Assembly: GCA_944392605.1 (NCBI GenBank)
Contig: CALXXE010000001.1
Span: forward strand, 124,001 to 188,000
Source of the DNA: an uncultured Clostridia bacterium
GTDB lineage: Bacteria; Bacillota; Clostridia; TANB77; CAG-508
DNA length: 64,000 nucleotides
Reading direction: 5' to 3'
Of this stretch, positions 54,705 to 63,514 are shown piece after piece. A program made the position numbers and the translations under genes. The notes under the pieces are model-generated. The model did not search any database, was not told the origin of the DNA, and saw only the letters and a program-made list of their open reading frames with translations. The first letter of the stretch is position 1. Every line of letters begins with the position of its first letter.

Positions 54705-54713
54705 AATAGTTAA
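54685..54713 (-). promoter_or_regulatory. Promoter of the pilin-like gene
   Basis: Minus strand TTAACT (54708-54713), 17-base spacer, TATAAT (54685-54690), with an operator inside the spacer. Confidence 0.55.
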
Positions 54714-54762
54714 GTATCCTATTAAAAATATATAATTTAATTATTAATTTTAGGAGATAAAA

Positions 54763-55002
54763 ATGGTTAAAGTTAACATAGAGAATGGGTATTATTTATT
54801 TAAATTAGAAGATATTTTAAAAGAAAAAAATATAAGTATTAACAAAGTAATGAGAGATACAAATACAGATTTTAAAGTATTAAAAAGATTAATGACCGGT
54901 GAATTAGTTAGATTTGATATCTTCGTTATTGCAAGACTTTGTGATTATTTTAATTGTACTATTACTGATATAATTGAATATATTCCAACAAAAAAACAGT
55001 AA
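54763..55002 (+). CDS. Small Cro/C1-type HTH regulator
   Basis: A 79-residue XRE-family protein: residues 15-72 (LEDILKEKNISINKVMRDTNTDFKVL.. in five helices) with the C-terminal CDYFNCTITDIIEYIP typical of the YozG/Cro group. Site AGGAG before ATG 54763. Probable repressor of the divergent pilin gene and itself. Confidence 0.88.
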   Translation: MVKVNIENGYYLFKLEDILKEKNISINKVMRDTNTDFKVLKRLMTGELVRFDIFVIARLCDYFNCTITDIIEYIPTKKQ

Positions 55003-55030
55003 ATAAAAATATATTTATTTTACTGTTTTT
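54992..55030 (+). terminator. Terminator of the HTH gene
   Basis: AAAAACAGTAAATAAA (54992-55007) pairs with TTTATTTTACTGTTTTT (55014-55030), overlapping the stop codon and continuing in T-rich sequence. Confidence 0.8.
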
Positions 55031-55058
55031 TATTTTGAGACAAAAAAGGCCCGTCCCC

Positions 55059-56084
55059 TTAATGTTTCAAATTCTTTCTTCTTAATTGACCACAAGCTGC
55101 ATCTATATCTGAACCTAATTCTCTTCTTATAGTTGCAACTATCCCATGGTCATTTAAATAATCTCTAAACTTCATTATATGTTCATTTGAGCTTTTGGTA
55201 TATGAACCATTTTCTATTTTATTAATAGGAATTAAATTCACATGACAAAGCATTCCTTTAAGTAGCTTAACTAATCCTTTTGCATCATCTAAGTTATCAT
55301 TATTATCTTTCGCTAATGCATATTCAAATGATATTCTTCTATTTGTTTTCGCTATGTAATCCTTACATGCTTGTATTAGTTCTTCTATAGGATATGCATC
55401 ATTTACTGGCATCATACTACTTCTTTTTTCATTTGTCGTTGCATGTAATGATATAGATAATGTACAAGGGATATTTTCTTCTGCTAATTTATAAATTTTA
55501 GGAACTAAACCACTTGTTGATATACTAATATGTCTTGCTCCTATACTTAATCCTTTTTGATTATTTAATATATGTATTGCATTTATTACATTATCATAAT
55601 TATCTAGAGGTTCTCCTATTCCCATAAATACTACATTTGATATTCTAAGATTTTCATCTTGTTCTACTGCAAGTATCTGTTCTACTATTTCACCTGAACT
55701 TAAATTTCTAATAAAATTTATTCCAGTAGATGCACAAAACTTACACCCCATTTTACAACCAATTTGAGATGATACACAAATACTATATCCATGGTGATAA
55801 CTCATTAAGACTGTCTCTATTGCATTTCCATCTAACACATCAAACAAATATTTAATAGTTCCATCTTTAGAGACTTGTTTCTTTAATATATTAAAATTAC
55901 ACATTGTATAATTTTCTTTTAACTTTTCACGTAGTTCTAAAGATATATTAGTCATCTCATCAAACGACTTAACTTTTTCTTGGTAAAGCCATTTGAATAT
56001 TTGCTCTGCTCTAAATGGCTTTTCTCCCATGCTTACTAATTCTTCTTTTAATTCATCTAAGTTATAATCTTTAATATTTTTCAA
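55059..56084 (-). CDS. rlmN: Dual-specificity 23S rRNA/tRNA m2A methyltransferase RlmN
   Basis: A 341-residue radical SAM enzyme with the cluster motif CKMGCKFC, a helical N-domain (MKNIKDYNLDELKEEL), the VVFMGIGEPLDN motif, and the C-terminal Cys in DAACGQL used in the methyl transfer. It methylates A2503 of 23S rRNA. Its 3' end is followed by a GGGGACGGGCC..TTTGTCTC sequence similar to the dispersed repeats. Confidence 0.96.
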   Translation of the reverse strand: MKNIKDYNLDELKEELVSMGEKPFRAEQIFKWLYQEKVKSFDEMTNISLELREKLKENYTMCNFNILKKQVSKDGTIKYLFDVLDGNAIETVLMSYHHGYSICVSSQIGCKMGCKFCASTGINFIRNLSSGEIVEQILAVEQDENLRISNVVFMGIGEPLDNYDNVINAIHILNNQKGLSIGARHISISTSGLVPKIYKLAEENIPCTLSISLHATTNEKRSSMMPVNDAYPIEELIQACKDYIAKTNRRISFEYALAKDNNDNLDDAKGLVKLLKGMLCHVNLIPINKIENGSYTKSSNEHIMKFRDYLNDHGIVATIRRELGSDIDAACGQLRRKNLKH

Positions 56085-56103
56085 GCTTAATCCCTTCCTT
56101 GCT

Positions 56104-56316
56104 TTATATATTATTGCTCATATTTTCATTCTTTTTCCACTTATTTTTTCCTATTTCCTTTGGTATTACTATTTTAGAAATATTCACACTCTTTCTTTGT
56201 AACAACTCCTCTAATTGCATCTCTAAGAAATATTCTTCTTTAAAGAATATTCTAGTTAATATTTTTCTTATCTTATCAAACTTGGTTTCTTTCCTAACTA
56301 TTAAACCTGTTTCCAT
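56104..56316 (-). CDS. Small hypothetical protein
   Basis: A 70-residue basic protein (METGLIVRKETKFDKIRKILTRIF.. ending KKNENMSNNI). Start ATG 56316 behind GAGGTG; the 56325 frame begins within that site. No family recognised; encoded 19 bases before rlmN on the same strand. Confidence 0.6.
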   Translation of the reverse strand: METGLIVRKETKFDKIRKILTRIFFKEEYFLEMQLEELLQRKSVNISKIVIPKEIGKNKWKKNENMSNNI

Positions 56317-56389
56317 TTTCATCACCTCTAGAAAATTTAGAAGTATTATATCTTTGTGAAATAGAACTCATAAAATTTCTTTTTAATTA

Positions 56390-56953
56390 TTATATATGAA
56401 ATTTTCTTACAATTGCTGCTTTCACATCTTTTGCACATAGTGAAAGTGTAAGTACTAAATTTAAAATAGAAATACTGCTTGCTACAATACTAAGAACCTT
56501 ATTTTCTATAATATTTTCACTTATTAATATTACAGGTATCATACTAAATAGCACTATAATTAATTGATAAATTGCATATTTAATAAACTTTTTATGACTT
56601 ACTATTGTAAGTATTAGCATCGTAGCATTTGCTATCATAATTATTATAGGAACAGATATATTTATTGACCATTTTTCAAATCCTAATTTATAATCTATAA
56701 ACACAGTAAGTAGTGATATAGCAATTGCTTGAATTAGTACATGTCCTGCTATATTTATATTTTTCTTAATTGAATAAAATACTGTAATCCATACATATAC
56801 AATTCCTGCATTTGTAAGTGCAGCCCATGGAACTTCAGGAGTTGTTAATTTATTTATCAGTGTTAAAAGAAGTGCTAATATTATTGAACTTATAAGAAAT
56901 ATCTTAAATATTAAATCTCCTTTTTTACTACTTAATTTCTTTGGATATATCAT
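56390..56953 (-). CDS. Multi-pass membrane protein linked to the acyltransferase gene
   Basis: A 187-residue protein with six predicted helices (about 15-33, 38-58, 66-84, 95-115, 120-142, 150-172). Its ATG lies inside the end of the acyltransferase gene (26-base overlap), so translation is coupled. It may belong to the zinc-ribbon-less DUF6320-like membrane group found beside similar acyltransferases; I am not sure. Confidence 0.65.
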   Translation of the reverse strand: MIYPKKLSSKKGDLIFKIFLISSIILALLLTLINKLTTPEVPWAALTNAGIVYVWITVFYSIKKNINIAGHVLIQAIAISLLTVFIDYKLGFEKWSINISVPIIIMIANATMLILTIVSHKKFIKYAIYQLIIVLFSMIPVILISENIIENKVLSIVASSISILNLVLTLSLCAKDVKAAIVRKFHI

Positions 56954-58232
56954 CTAAAACACCATTACTTTCTATCTCTACATTGATTTTTCTTTCTTTC
57001 AAGAACTCATAAAATCTTTTTTCAATACTATTATCTTTTAGTATTGATGTAAATGTAAATACCATCTTGTTTTCAAAAGTACAACTAGAACATTTTATTT
57101 TTTCAACAGGCTCTGGAGCAATAAGCATCAAGAAATAATCTATATAATCCTTATATTTACCAATAATTCCAACTCTTCCTATATTTGAATATGTAATAGT
57201 TGTGTATTTTCTAATCTCTATATAACTTAACCTTACAAGTAGCTTTTTTATAATTAAAGGTACTATCTTTATAGCAAAATTATTTCCAAGCTTTACATTT
57301 GCGGACATCGTTTTTATTATTTCTTCTTCCTGTAGTCTCTTCTTAAAATCATTTTTTACAAATTCTAATATTTTATCAAAAGTATTCAAGTTGTCTCTTT
57401 TTATTTCCGCTTCTAAAGTTATATATGAAAAGAAATTAGACATTGTCCTTGATGAAAAATATTTTTTCAAATTAACTGGTATACATACTTTAATTGGTTT
57501 ATTTCCTTTATATTTATATTTTTTATAATTTTCTTCATATATAGAATATATAAGAACCGCTGTTAAATATTGTGTAATAGTAGCTTCATATTTTTTACTC
57601 TCTTTTTTTAGTGCTTCTAAGTCTATTATTTCATGTATTGTAGAAATACCACCAAAGCCAATTTTCTTACCTTTTAATACATATGCTTTTTTAGATGAAG
57701 CATTTCCCTTAGCTCTTTTATCATAGTTTTTCATGTAACTATCTTCTGTATCATATTCTACTATTTTCCTTGTACTTCTCTCTTCTTTAAGCTCATCTTT
57801 ATGTAGTAGTTCTAAATAATTATATACTATTTCTTTAAAAAATGTATTTCCACTATTTCCATCGGTTAAAGAATGGAATATATCTATATTTATTTTATTT
57901 TCAAAATAAGTTACTTTAAATAGGTAATTATTATTAGTTCTTGGCTCTATATATTTACAAGGGTAATCCTTTTCCTCTTCTACAATTGGTTTCTTAGGAT
58001 TATATTCTAAATAATACCAAAAAACTCCTGCTTTCATCCTTACTTTAAATGATTTATATTTCTCTAACGCTAAATTCACAGCTTTGTATAATATTTTAGG
58101 TTCTACCTTTTCTTTCATAACTGCTGATAATCTAAATACAGTACTATACTTTCTTCCTGCTGCTATTGGAAATATCTTAGCAGAATTATCCAATCTTCTC
58201 CAATATAGTTTATGTTCTTTTTTACTTTTCAT
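56928..58232 (-). CDS. Alcohol acetyltransferase / condensation-domain-like acyltransferase
   Basis: A 434-residue protein; start ATG 58232 (MKSKKEHKLYWRRLDNSAK) behind AAGGAAGGA. The catalytic HxxxDG motif of the BAHD/condensation superfamily is seen as DIFHSLTDGNSG (about 140-150), and YSTVFRLSAVM opens the fold. The C-terminal SNIGRVG with the TTITYSN-like strand fits the group. Acyl donor and acceptor are unknown. It forms a unit with the esterase before it and the membrane protein after it. Confidence 0.78.
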   Translation of the reverse strand: MKSKKEHKLYWRRLDNSAKIFPIAAGRKYSTVFRLSAVMKEKVEPKILYKAVNLALEKYKSFKVRMKAGVFWYYLEYNPKKPIVEEEKDYPCKYIEPRTNNNYLFKVTYFENKINIDIFHSLTDGNSGNTFFKEIVYNYLELLHKDELKEERSTRKIVEYDTEDSYMKNYDKRAKGNASSKKAYVLKGKKIGFGGISTIHEIIDLEALKKESKKYEATITQYLTAVLIYSIYEENYKKYKYKGNKPIKVCIPVNLKKYFSSRTMSNFFSYITLEAEIKRDNLNTFDKILEFVKNDFKKRLQEEEIIKTMSANVKLGNNFAIKIVPLIIKKLLVRLSYIEIRKYTTITYSNIGRVGIIGKYKDYIDYFLMLIAPEPVEKIKCSSCTFENKMVFTFTSILKDNSIEKRFYEFLKERKINVEIESNGVLDDISKEIK

Positions 58233-58269
58233 ATTTAAAGAGTCCTTCCTTGAGACATTAAAAACAGTT

Positions 58270-59160
58270 CTAATTTGTCTCATCTTTAACCATATTTATT
58301 AAATCTTGATAACCTTTATCAATTAACTCTCTATCACCTTTTTCATTTATTATCCAAATATGTCCTGCACCTTCATATTCTTTTACATTAATATCAATCC
58401 CTTGTTCTTTTCCTCTTTCTTCTAATACATGTACATCAGGGTTTAATATATCGCTTGTTCCTGTAAGTATTGTTATATTACTTAATTTTGATAAATCTCC
58501 ATCTATAGGATTTACTAAATAACTATCTATTCCATCATCTCCAGCATATGCTATTCCTGCCACTTTTAATGCTTCCTTATTTAGTTCTTTATCTTTCTTT
58601 TGAACTTCATCTATTTCTGGATTAGTTAATCTTACATCTAGCCAAGGTGATATTAATATTGTTTTATTTGGCATTGCTATATCTTCCTCAGATACTTTTT
58701 CAAGTAATCCTAATGCTAATCCTCCTCCTGCCGAATCTCCCATTACTATTAAATCCTCAGTATTTACTTTTTGCACTATTTCCTTATATAATGGTTCTAC
58801 CATATTATATACATCTTTGTAATTATATTTTGGGGTTAGTGGATAGTCTGGTATTATTACTGTCATTTTTGTATCTAATACTAAGTTTTCAATAAAATTC
58901 CAGTGGTATGAACTCATTTCTACCATATATGAACCACCGTGGAAGTATAATATTCTTCTTTCTTCTTCTACTTCTTCTTTTGGTCTGATTATAAATATTT
59001 TTCTTCCCATAAATCTTTCTACTTCTACATTACAGCTTTCTTTTATTTCTTTTGTTTCTTTTGATTCTATATCTAAAAATAAAAAATAAGATATAGTTAA
59101 ACCTACAAGAAGAACTACTATTATTATTACATTTATTATTATTTTAAATTTTATTCCCAT
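58270..59160 (-). CDS. Alpha/beta hydrolase (HSL-type esterase) with membrane anchor
   Basis: A 296-residue protein with an N-terminal helix (8-28), then a hormone-sensitive-lipase-type fold: YFHGGSY (oxyanion hole), GDSAGGGLAL (nucleophile Ser), the later Asp in GTSDILNPD and His in EGAGHIWI. Probably an esterase outside the membrane. Confidence 0.88.
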   Translation of the reverse strand: MGIKFKIIINVIIIVVLLVGLTISYFLFLDIESKETKEIKESCNVEVERFMGRKIFIIRPKEEVEEERRILYFHGGSYMVEMSSYHWNFIENLVLDTKMTVIIPDYPLTPKYNYKDVYNMVEPLYKEIVQKVNTEDLIVMGDSAGGGLALGLLEKVSEEDIAMPNKTILISPWLDVRLTNPEIDEVQKKDKELNKEALKVAGIAYAGDDGIDSYLVNPIDGDLSKLSNITILTGTSDILNPDVHVLEERGKEQGIDINVKEYEGAGHIWIINEKGDRELIDKGYQDLINMVKDETN

Positions 59161-59223
59161 TTTTTTATTCCTTTTCTTTAAGCTATCAATATTTTATCAT
59201 ATGATTTTAAAAAACTCAAATAA

Positions 59224-59261
59224 AAAAAGAAATAGCTATTAATAAAATGCTACTCCTTTTT
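59224..59261 (-). terminator. Terminator of the ricin-repeat/NlpC gene
   Basis: AAAAAGAAATAGC (59224-59236) pairs with GCTACTCCTTTTT (59249-59261) with two G-U pairs on the RNA, then TTTTTTT on the minus strand. Confidence 0.7.
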
Positions 59262-59269
59262 CTATTTAT

Positions 59270-60274
59270 TTAACTAGGAATTTCTACTCTCGATGTTTCT
59301 GCTTCATATGGTGAACCTCCACCTAGGAATTTATTCCATAAATAATAATCTCTTACATTCATAAAACAAACACCACTTGGCGATACAGTTGAAGTAGAAT
59401 TAATCATTACACCGTTACTATAATAAATTCCTGCGTGATATGCTGGTCCATTATAATCTAATTGTCCCGGTCCATATGTCAATTGAGGATTTCCAAAAAA
59501 TACTAAATCTCCTGGCTTAAAATCATTTATATCATTTTTTATTCCATTACGTTTTTTTATTTTATCCCATTGCCAACTTGCATCTTGTAAATCTTCTCTA
59601 GAACCTGGTCCTGTGTAAAACCAATCACCAAGTGCCGTTGTATATGACCAAGCAGTTAAACCATCACATACAAATCCCGTTGGTGCATTTCCTGACTCAT
59701 ATGGACATCCCAATCTAGAAAGTGCTACTAAAAGTACACGTTGTCTACGGTCTCCTATTAATGTTGGTATAGGTGCAGAAGGTCCAGTTCCTCCTGGTAA
59801 ATCATCTACAGTTGGCAAATGCCAAGAAGCTCTACCTTCACTATCAAAATCATATATAGAACCGTATTGTGCTGGGTCTTGCATCATTGGATCTACTCTT
59901 GTTGTATTTTTTATAAGCTCTCCTGTTTCTGGGTCATAACAATACCAATTTCCATTATTTTGAACCCATCCTCTAATAAATGTTGTTTCTGTCAATTTCC
60001 ATAATTGAGTATCTGTATTATTTCCAGTATATTGTTCTACATTTGCTTCATTGTCTGAATTTTCATTTTCTACACTTATATATTTGTCTGTACTTCGATT
60101 CTTAAATGAAACATATCCTCCGTCTTTAATTTCTACCAACCATTTTTGCCAAATAGAATCATCATCATTTCCTAATTGTATATTTGCTCCATCGTCTTTT
60201 GAACCATTTGCAACTTCCACAACCAATCCCGATATTGGTGATTTTATTTTATAAGTACCGTGTATTGTTATCAT
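59270..60274 (-). CDS. Ricin-repeat cell-wall protein, C-terminal NlpC/P60-like part after a CGG frame break
   Basis: A 334-codon frame. It begins inside a ricin-type (RICIN/beta-trefoil) repeat (GTYKIKSPISGLVVEV), adds a second repeat and a WVQNNGNWYCYD linker, and ends in an NlpC/P60-like cysteine peptidase: ALSRLGCPYESG, GFVCDGLTAWSY (nucleophile Cys), PGDLVFFG and AYHAGIYYSNG (His). The ATG at 60274 (MITIHGTYK) is only an overlap with the upstream frame. A +1 shift at CGG 60258-60260 gives one 715-residue exported wall-cutting protein. Confidence 0.82.
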   Translation of the reverse strand: MITIHGTYKIKSPISGLVVEVANGSKDDGANIQLGNDDDSIWQKWLVEIKDGGYVSFKNRSTDKYISVENENSDNEANVEQYTGNNTDTQLWKLTETTFIRGWVQNNGNWYCYDPETGELIKNTTRVDPMMQDPAQYGSIYDFDSEGRASWHLPTVDDLPGGTGPSAPIPTLIGDRRQRVLLVALSRLGCPYESGNAPTGFVCDGLTAWSYTTALGDWFYTGPGSREDLQDASWQWDKIKKRNGIKNDINDFKPGDLVFFGNPQLTYGPGQLDYNGPAYHAGIYYSNGVMINSTSTVSPSGVCFMNVRDYYLWNKFLGGGSPYEAETSRVEIPS

Positions 60275-61418
60275 ATATTATTTCGAATATTTGTGAATTT
60301 TCTTCACTTTTTGTTGATACTTTTATATTCGTTCCTGCAGTAGTTCCTGCATTATCAACATCCATAAATGTCCCATACGCTGTTTCTATATTATAATATC
60401 CATCTGAAATTAAGTTTATAGGTCTTACTATAAATCTTTGTTTTACATCATCTGATTTAGTATTTACTTCTATATTTGCACCATCTACATATTCTCCACT
60501 TATAGTTAATGCTAATCCACTCTCTTTATTTATAAATACTATTCCATTATCATATTCTACTTTCCAAGTATCACTATCTGTCGGTTTTGTCGTACTATCA
60601 CCTGATTGTATTACACTTGCTCCTATTTTGTTTTCACTTTCTTTTAAATATCCTCCAGATGCTGCTGTACGAATTCTTATTTCATTTTCTCCTACTCTTT
60701 CTATTTCAAAACGTTGTGCTAACGTTGGAGAATCAGTCCATAAATGTACTTCTGTTCCTTCATCTGCTGAGCAATCAGTTATATCCAATTGTTTTGTTTT
60801 ATCTCCCTTAGCTCTTATAAGTACAATTCCATTATTTAAAGAGTCATCAAAAATTTCAGTACTTTCCAATTTAAATCGCTGTGCATAATTATTATTATAT
60901 GTAAATTGTTGTATTGGTGTTTCTTTTTCAATTTTTCCTTCCTTTACATCTATTGCCATTCCAGAACATTCTGATATAAAATTATATGTTCCATCTATAT
61001 TTTTACGTATTTTCCATCTTTGAGCTGAAGAATTATTATTGTCATTTTGCTGTATAACTGCTCCAGATTCTGTAGAAGAATCTTTTACCTCTATTGTTTT
61101 TGTTGATGCTATATTTTCTATTTGATAATATCCGTTTCCTACATAATGTATATAAAACTTTTGATTCGTATCTTTGTTCTTAGGGAATATTTGTAAAGTT
61201 CCTCCATTATCTAAAAATCCTTCTTTTACATCAAGCACATAATTTGTATCTTGTGCACAACTTATATAATATACTCCATCTTTTACAACTCTGGACATAG
61301 AAATTTTAATATTATTGCTAGATATTTCTGTATCCGCATAAGATTCGTCTAAAAAAACAAATATATTAAACACAATGCAAATTATTATTATAAAAATTAT
61401 TTTATATAGTAACTTCAT
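60249..61418 (-). CDS. Ricin-repeat cell-wall protein, N-terminal part before the CGG frame break
   Basis: A 389-codon frame with a signal peptide or anchor (residues 4-27) and at least three ricin-like repeats of the Q-x-F/W-K pattern (NQKFYIHYVGNGYYQIEN, SAQRWKIRKN, YAQRFKLES). It stops three codons after an in-frame CGG (ACA CGG TAC TTA TAA) within a repeat. Nearly identical in sequence to the same region of the next gene, whose repeat runs on unbroken. Confidence 0.84.
   Translation of the reverse strand: MKLLYKIIFIIIICIVFNIFVFLDESYADTEISSNNIKISMSRVVKDGVYYISCAQDTNYVLDVKEGFLDNGGTLQIFPKNKDTNQKFYIHYVGNGYYQIENIASTKTIEVKDSSTESGAVIQQNDNNNSSAQRWKIRKNIDGTYNFISECSGMAIDVKEGKIEKETPIQQFTYNNNYAQRFKLESTEIFDDSLNNGIVLIRAKGDKTKQLDITDCSADEGTEVHLWTDSPTLAQRFEIERVGENEIRIRTAASGGYLKESENKIGASVIQSGDSTTKPTDSDTWKVEYDNGIVFINKESGLALTISGEYVDGANIEVNTKSDDVKQRFIVRPINLISDGYYNIETAYGTFMDVDNAGTTAGTNIKVSTKSEENSQIFEIIYDNNTRYL
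60258..60260 (-). other. CGG recoding (+1 frameshift) site in the ricin-repeat/NlpC gene
   Basis: Minus strand reads AAC AAT ACA C|GGT ACT TAT AAA. Skipping C gives NNT-G-TYKIKSP, aligning with KDGGYQIKSP in the intact neighbour. Site 4 of 4. Confidence 0.75.
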
Positions 61419-61436
61419 ATTTTTATTTTCTCCTTT

Positions 61437-63491
61437 TTATGCAAATGGATCTTGAATTGGATATACCTGAACATCAGATGGCATATCTGGATCCGCACCA
61501 GATGGTATACCTGTAGCATTTCCCATAACTCTGACATTTGTATTTAATGGAATATTTTCGTATACCCATTTTGAATATTCTAATGTTAGAGCTGAACATC
61601 CATGTGTCGAATATCCTGAAGAACCTCTATCCCAAGAGCCATGGAAAACTTGAGCATCATCAGTTTCTGGACTTACCACACCATTTATCCAATGTGGGAA
61701 GAAACTAGTTATATATCCTGGTCCTGCAATACTTGATTCATATTTATGATCAACTTGATGAAGTCCTGGTATTGTCCTAGAACCACCTTCTAAAGTAATA
61801 AATCCTTGTACTGCATAATATCCAGCAACAGCCACCCATTGTCCATTTTCTCTATGGAAGAATAAATCTCTACAAGGTTTATCGCAATCTATTATTGCAT
61901 ACCAATCAGTTGGTGAACCATCCGCTTCTGCCTGACTTCTCATTCTCATTACATAATCCCAATCTGTAAAGTCCCATCCTCCTAGATTTCTTGCAATTAA
62001 AGTTGGATTTCCAGAAGTATCATAATAATAATATTCATTATTTACTCTTACATATTCATCAGAATATAGTTCTGTTTGTGATATTTTCCATTTTTGAGAA
62101 TCACCATTATTTTGCGTATCTTGATTAACATTTGCACCAGGTGAACTATTTCCATCTTGTACATTTAACATTAATCCTGATTTTAAATTTTGAAATGTTA
62201 TATATCCTCCGTCAGCAATTATAGCTTTCCATCTTTGCCAAATTGAATCTGTATCATCTCCTAATTGAACATTTGCTCCGCTCTCATCTGATTGTCCCGC
62301 AACTTCTACAACATATCCAGATAAAGGTGATTTTATTTGATATCCTCCGTCTTTATATTTCACTTCAAATACTTGTCCATTTTGATCATTATTTGCACCT
62401 ACTATTATATTTGTTCCAATTGCTGTTCCAGAATTTTCTACCTCTAATACAGTTCCATAAGCTGACGTAATATTATAATAGTCTGTTGGTATTAAATCTA
62501 TAGGTCTTACTATAAATCTTTGTTTTATATCATCTGATTTAGTATTTACTTCTATCTTTGCACCATCTACATATTCTCCACTTATAGTTAATGCTAATCC
62601 ACTCTCTTTATTTATAAATACTATTCCATTATCATATTCTACTTTCCAAGTATCACTATCTGTCGGTTTTGTCGTACTATCACCTGATTGTATTACACTT
62701 GCTCCTATTTTGTTTTCACTTTCTTTTAAATATCCTCCAGATGCTGCTGTACGAATTCTTATTTCATTTTCTCCTACTCTTTCTATTTCAAAACGTTGTG
62801 CTAACGTTGGAGAATCAGTCCATAAATGTACTTCTGTTCCTTCATCTGCTGAGCAATCAGTTATATCCAATTGTTTTGTTTTATCTCCCTTAGCTCTTAT
62901 AAGTACAATTCCATTATTTAAAGAGTCATCAAAAATTTCAGTACTTTCCAATTTAAATCGCTGTGCATAATTATTATTATATGTAAATTGTTGTATTGGT
63001 GTTTCTTTTTCAATTTTTCCTTCCTTTACATCTATTGCCATTCCAGAACATTCTGATATAAAATTATATGTTCCATCTATATTTTTACGTATTTTCCATC
63101 TTTGAGCTGAAGAATTATTATTGTCATTTTGCTGTATAACTGCTCCAGATTCTGTAGAAGAATCTTTTACCTCTATTGTTTTGGTTGATGCTATATTTTC
63201 TATTTGATAATATCCGTTTCCTACATAATGCATATAAAACTTTTGATTCGTATCTTTGTTCTTAGGAAATATTTGTAAAGTTCCTCCATTATCTAAAGAT
63301 CCTTCTGTTACATCAAGCACATAATTTGTATCTTGTGCATAACTTATATAATACACTCCATCTTTTACAACTCTAGACATATGAATTTTTATATTTGATT
63401 CTATATCATCATTAGCATACACTTTTGAATTGATACATAGAAGAATCGCACAAAATCCTAATATAATTAATAAAATCTCTTTTTTTCTCAC
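61437..63491 (-). CDS. Ricin-repeat protein with L,D-transpeptidase (YkuD) domain
   Basis: A 684-residue exported protein: signal peptide 1-26, five to six ricin-like repeats (40-460), then a YkuD L,D-transpeptidase domain with VFHGSWDRG and GYSTHGCSALTL (the His-x-Cys nucleophile motif of the family as THGC). Such enzymes make 3-3 cross-links in peptidoglycan. The first two thirds are almost identical at DNA level to 60249-61418, indicating a recent tandem duplication with exchange of the C-terminal domain. No in-frame CGG here. Confidence 0.9.
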   Translation of the reverse strand: MRKKEILLIILGFCAILLCINSKVYANDDIESNIKIHMSRVVKDGVYYISYAQDTNYVLDVTEGSLDNGGTLQIFPKNKDTNQKFYMHYVGNGYYQIENIASTKTIEVKDSSTESGAVIQQNDNNNSSAQRWKIRKNIDGTYNFISECSGMAIDVKEGKIEKETPIQQFTYNNNYAQRFKLESTEIFDDSLNNGIVLIRAKGDKTKQLDITDCSADEGTEVHLWTDSPTLAQRFEIERVGENEIRIRTAASGGYLKESENKIGASVIQSGDSTTKPTDSDTWKVEYDNGIVFINKESGLALTISGEYVDGAKIEVNTKSDDIKQRFIVRPIDLIPTDYYNITSAYGTVLEVENSGTAIGTNIIVGANNDQNGQVFEVKYKDGGYQIKSPLSGYVVEVAGQSDESGANVQLGDDTDSIWQRWKAIIADGGYITFQNLKSGLMLNVQDGNSSPGANVNQDTQNNGDSQKWKISQTELYSDEYVRVNNEYYYYDTSGNPTLIARNLGGWDFTDWDYVMRMRSQAEADGSPTDWYAIIDCDKPCRDLFFHRENGQWVAVAGYYAVQGFITLEGGSRTIPGLHQVDHKYESSIAGPGYITSFFPHWINGVVSPETDDAQVFHGSWDRGSSGYSTHGCSALTLEYSKWVYENIPLNTNVRVMGNATGIPSGADPDMPSDVQVYPIQDPFA

Positions 63492-63514
63492 AGTTCCATC
63501 CTTCTTTATTTTAA

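Noticed and set aside
60587-62970. Identical pairs of small plus-strand frames
   Set aside because: They are antisense shadows of the duplicated ricin-repeat region.
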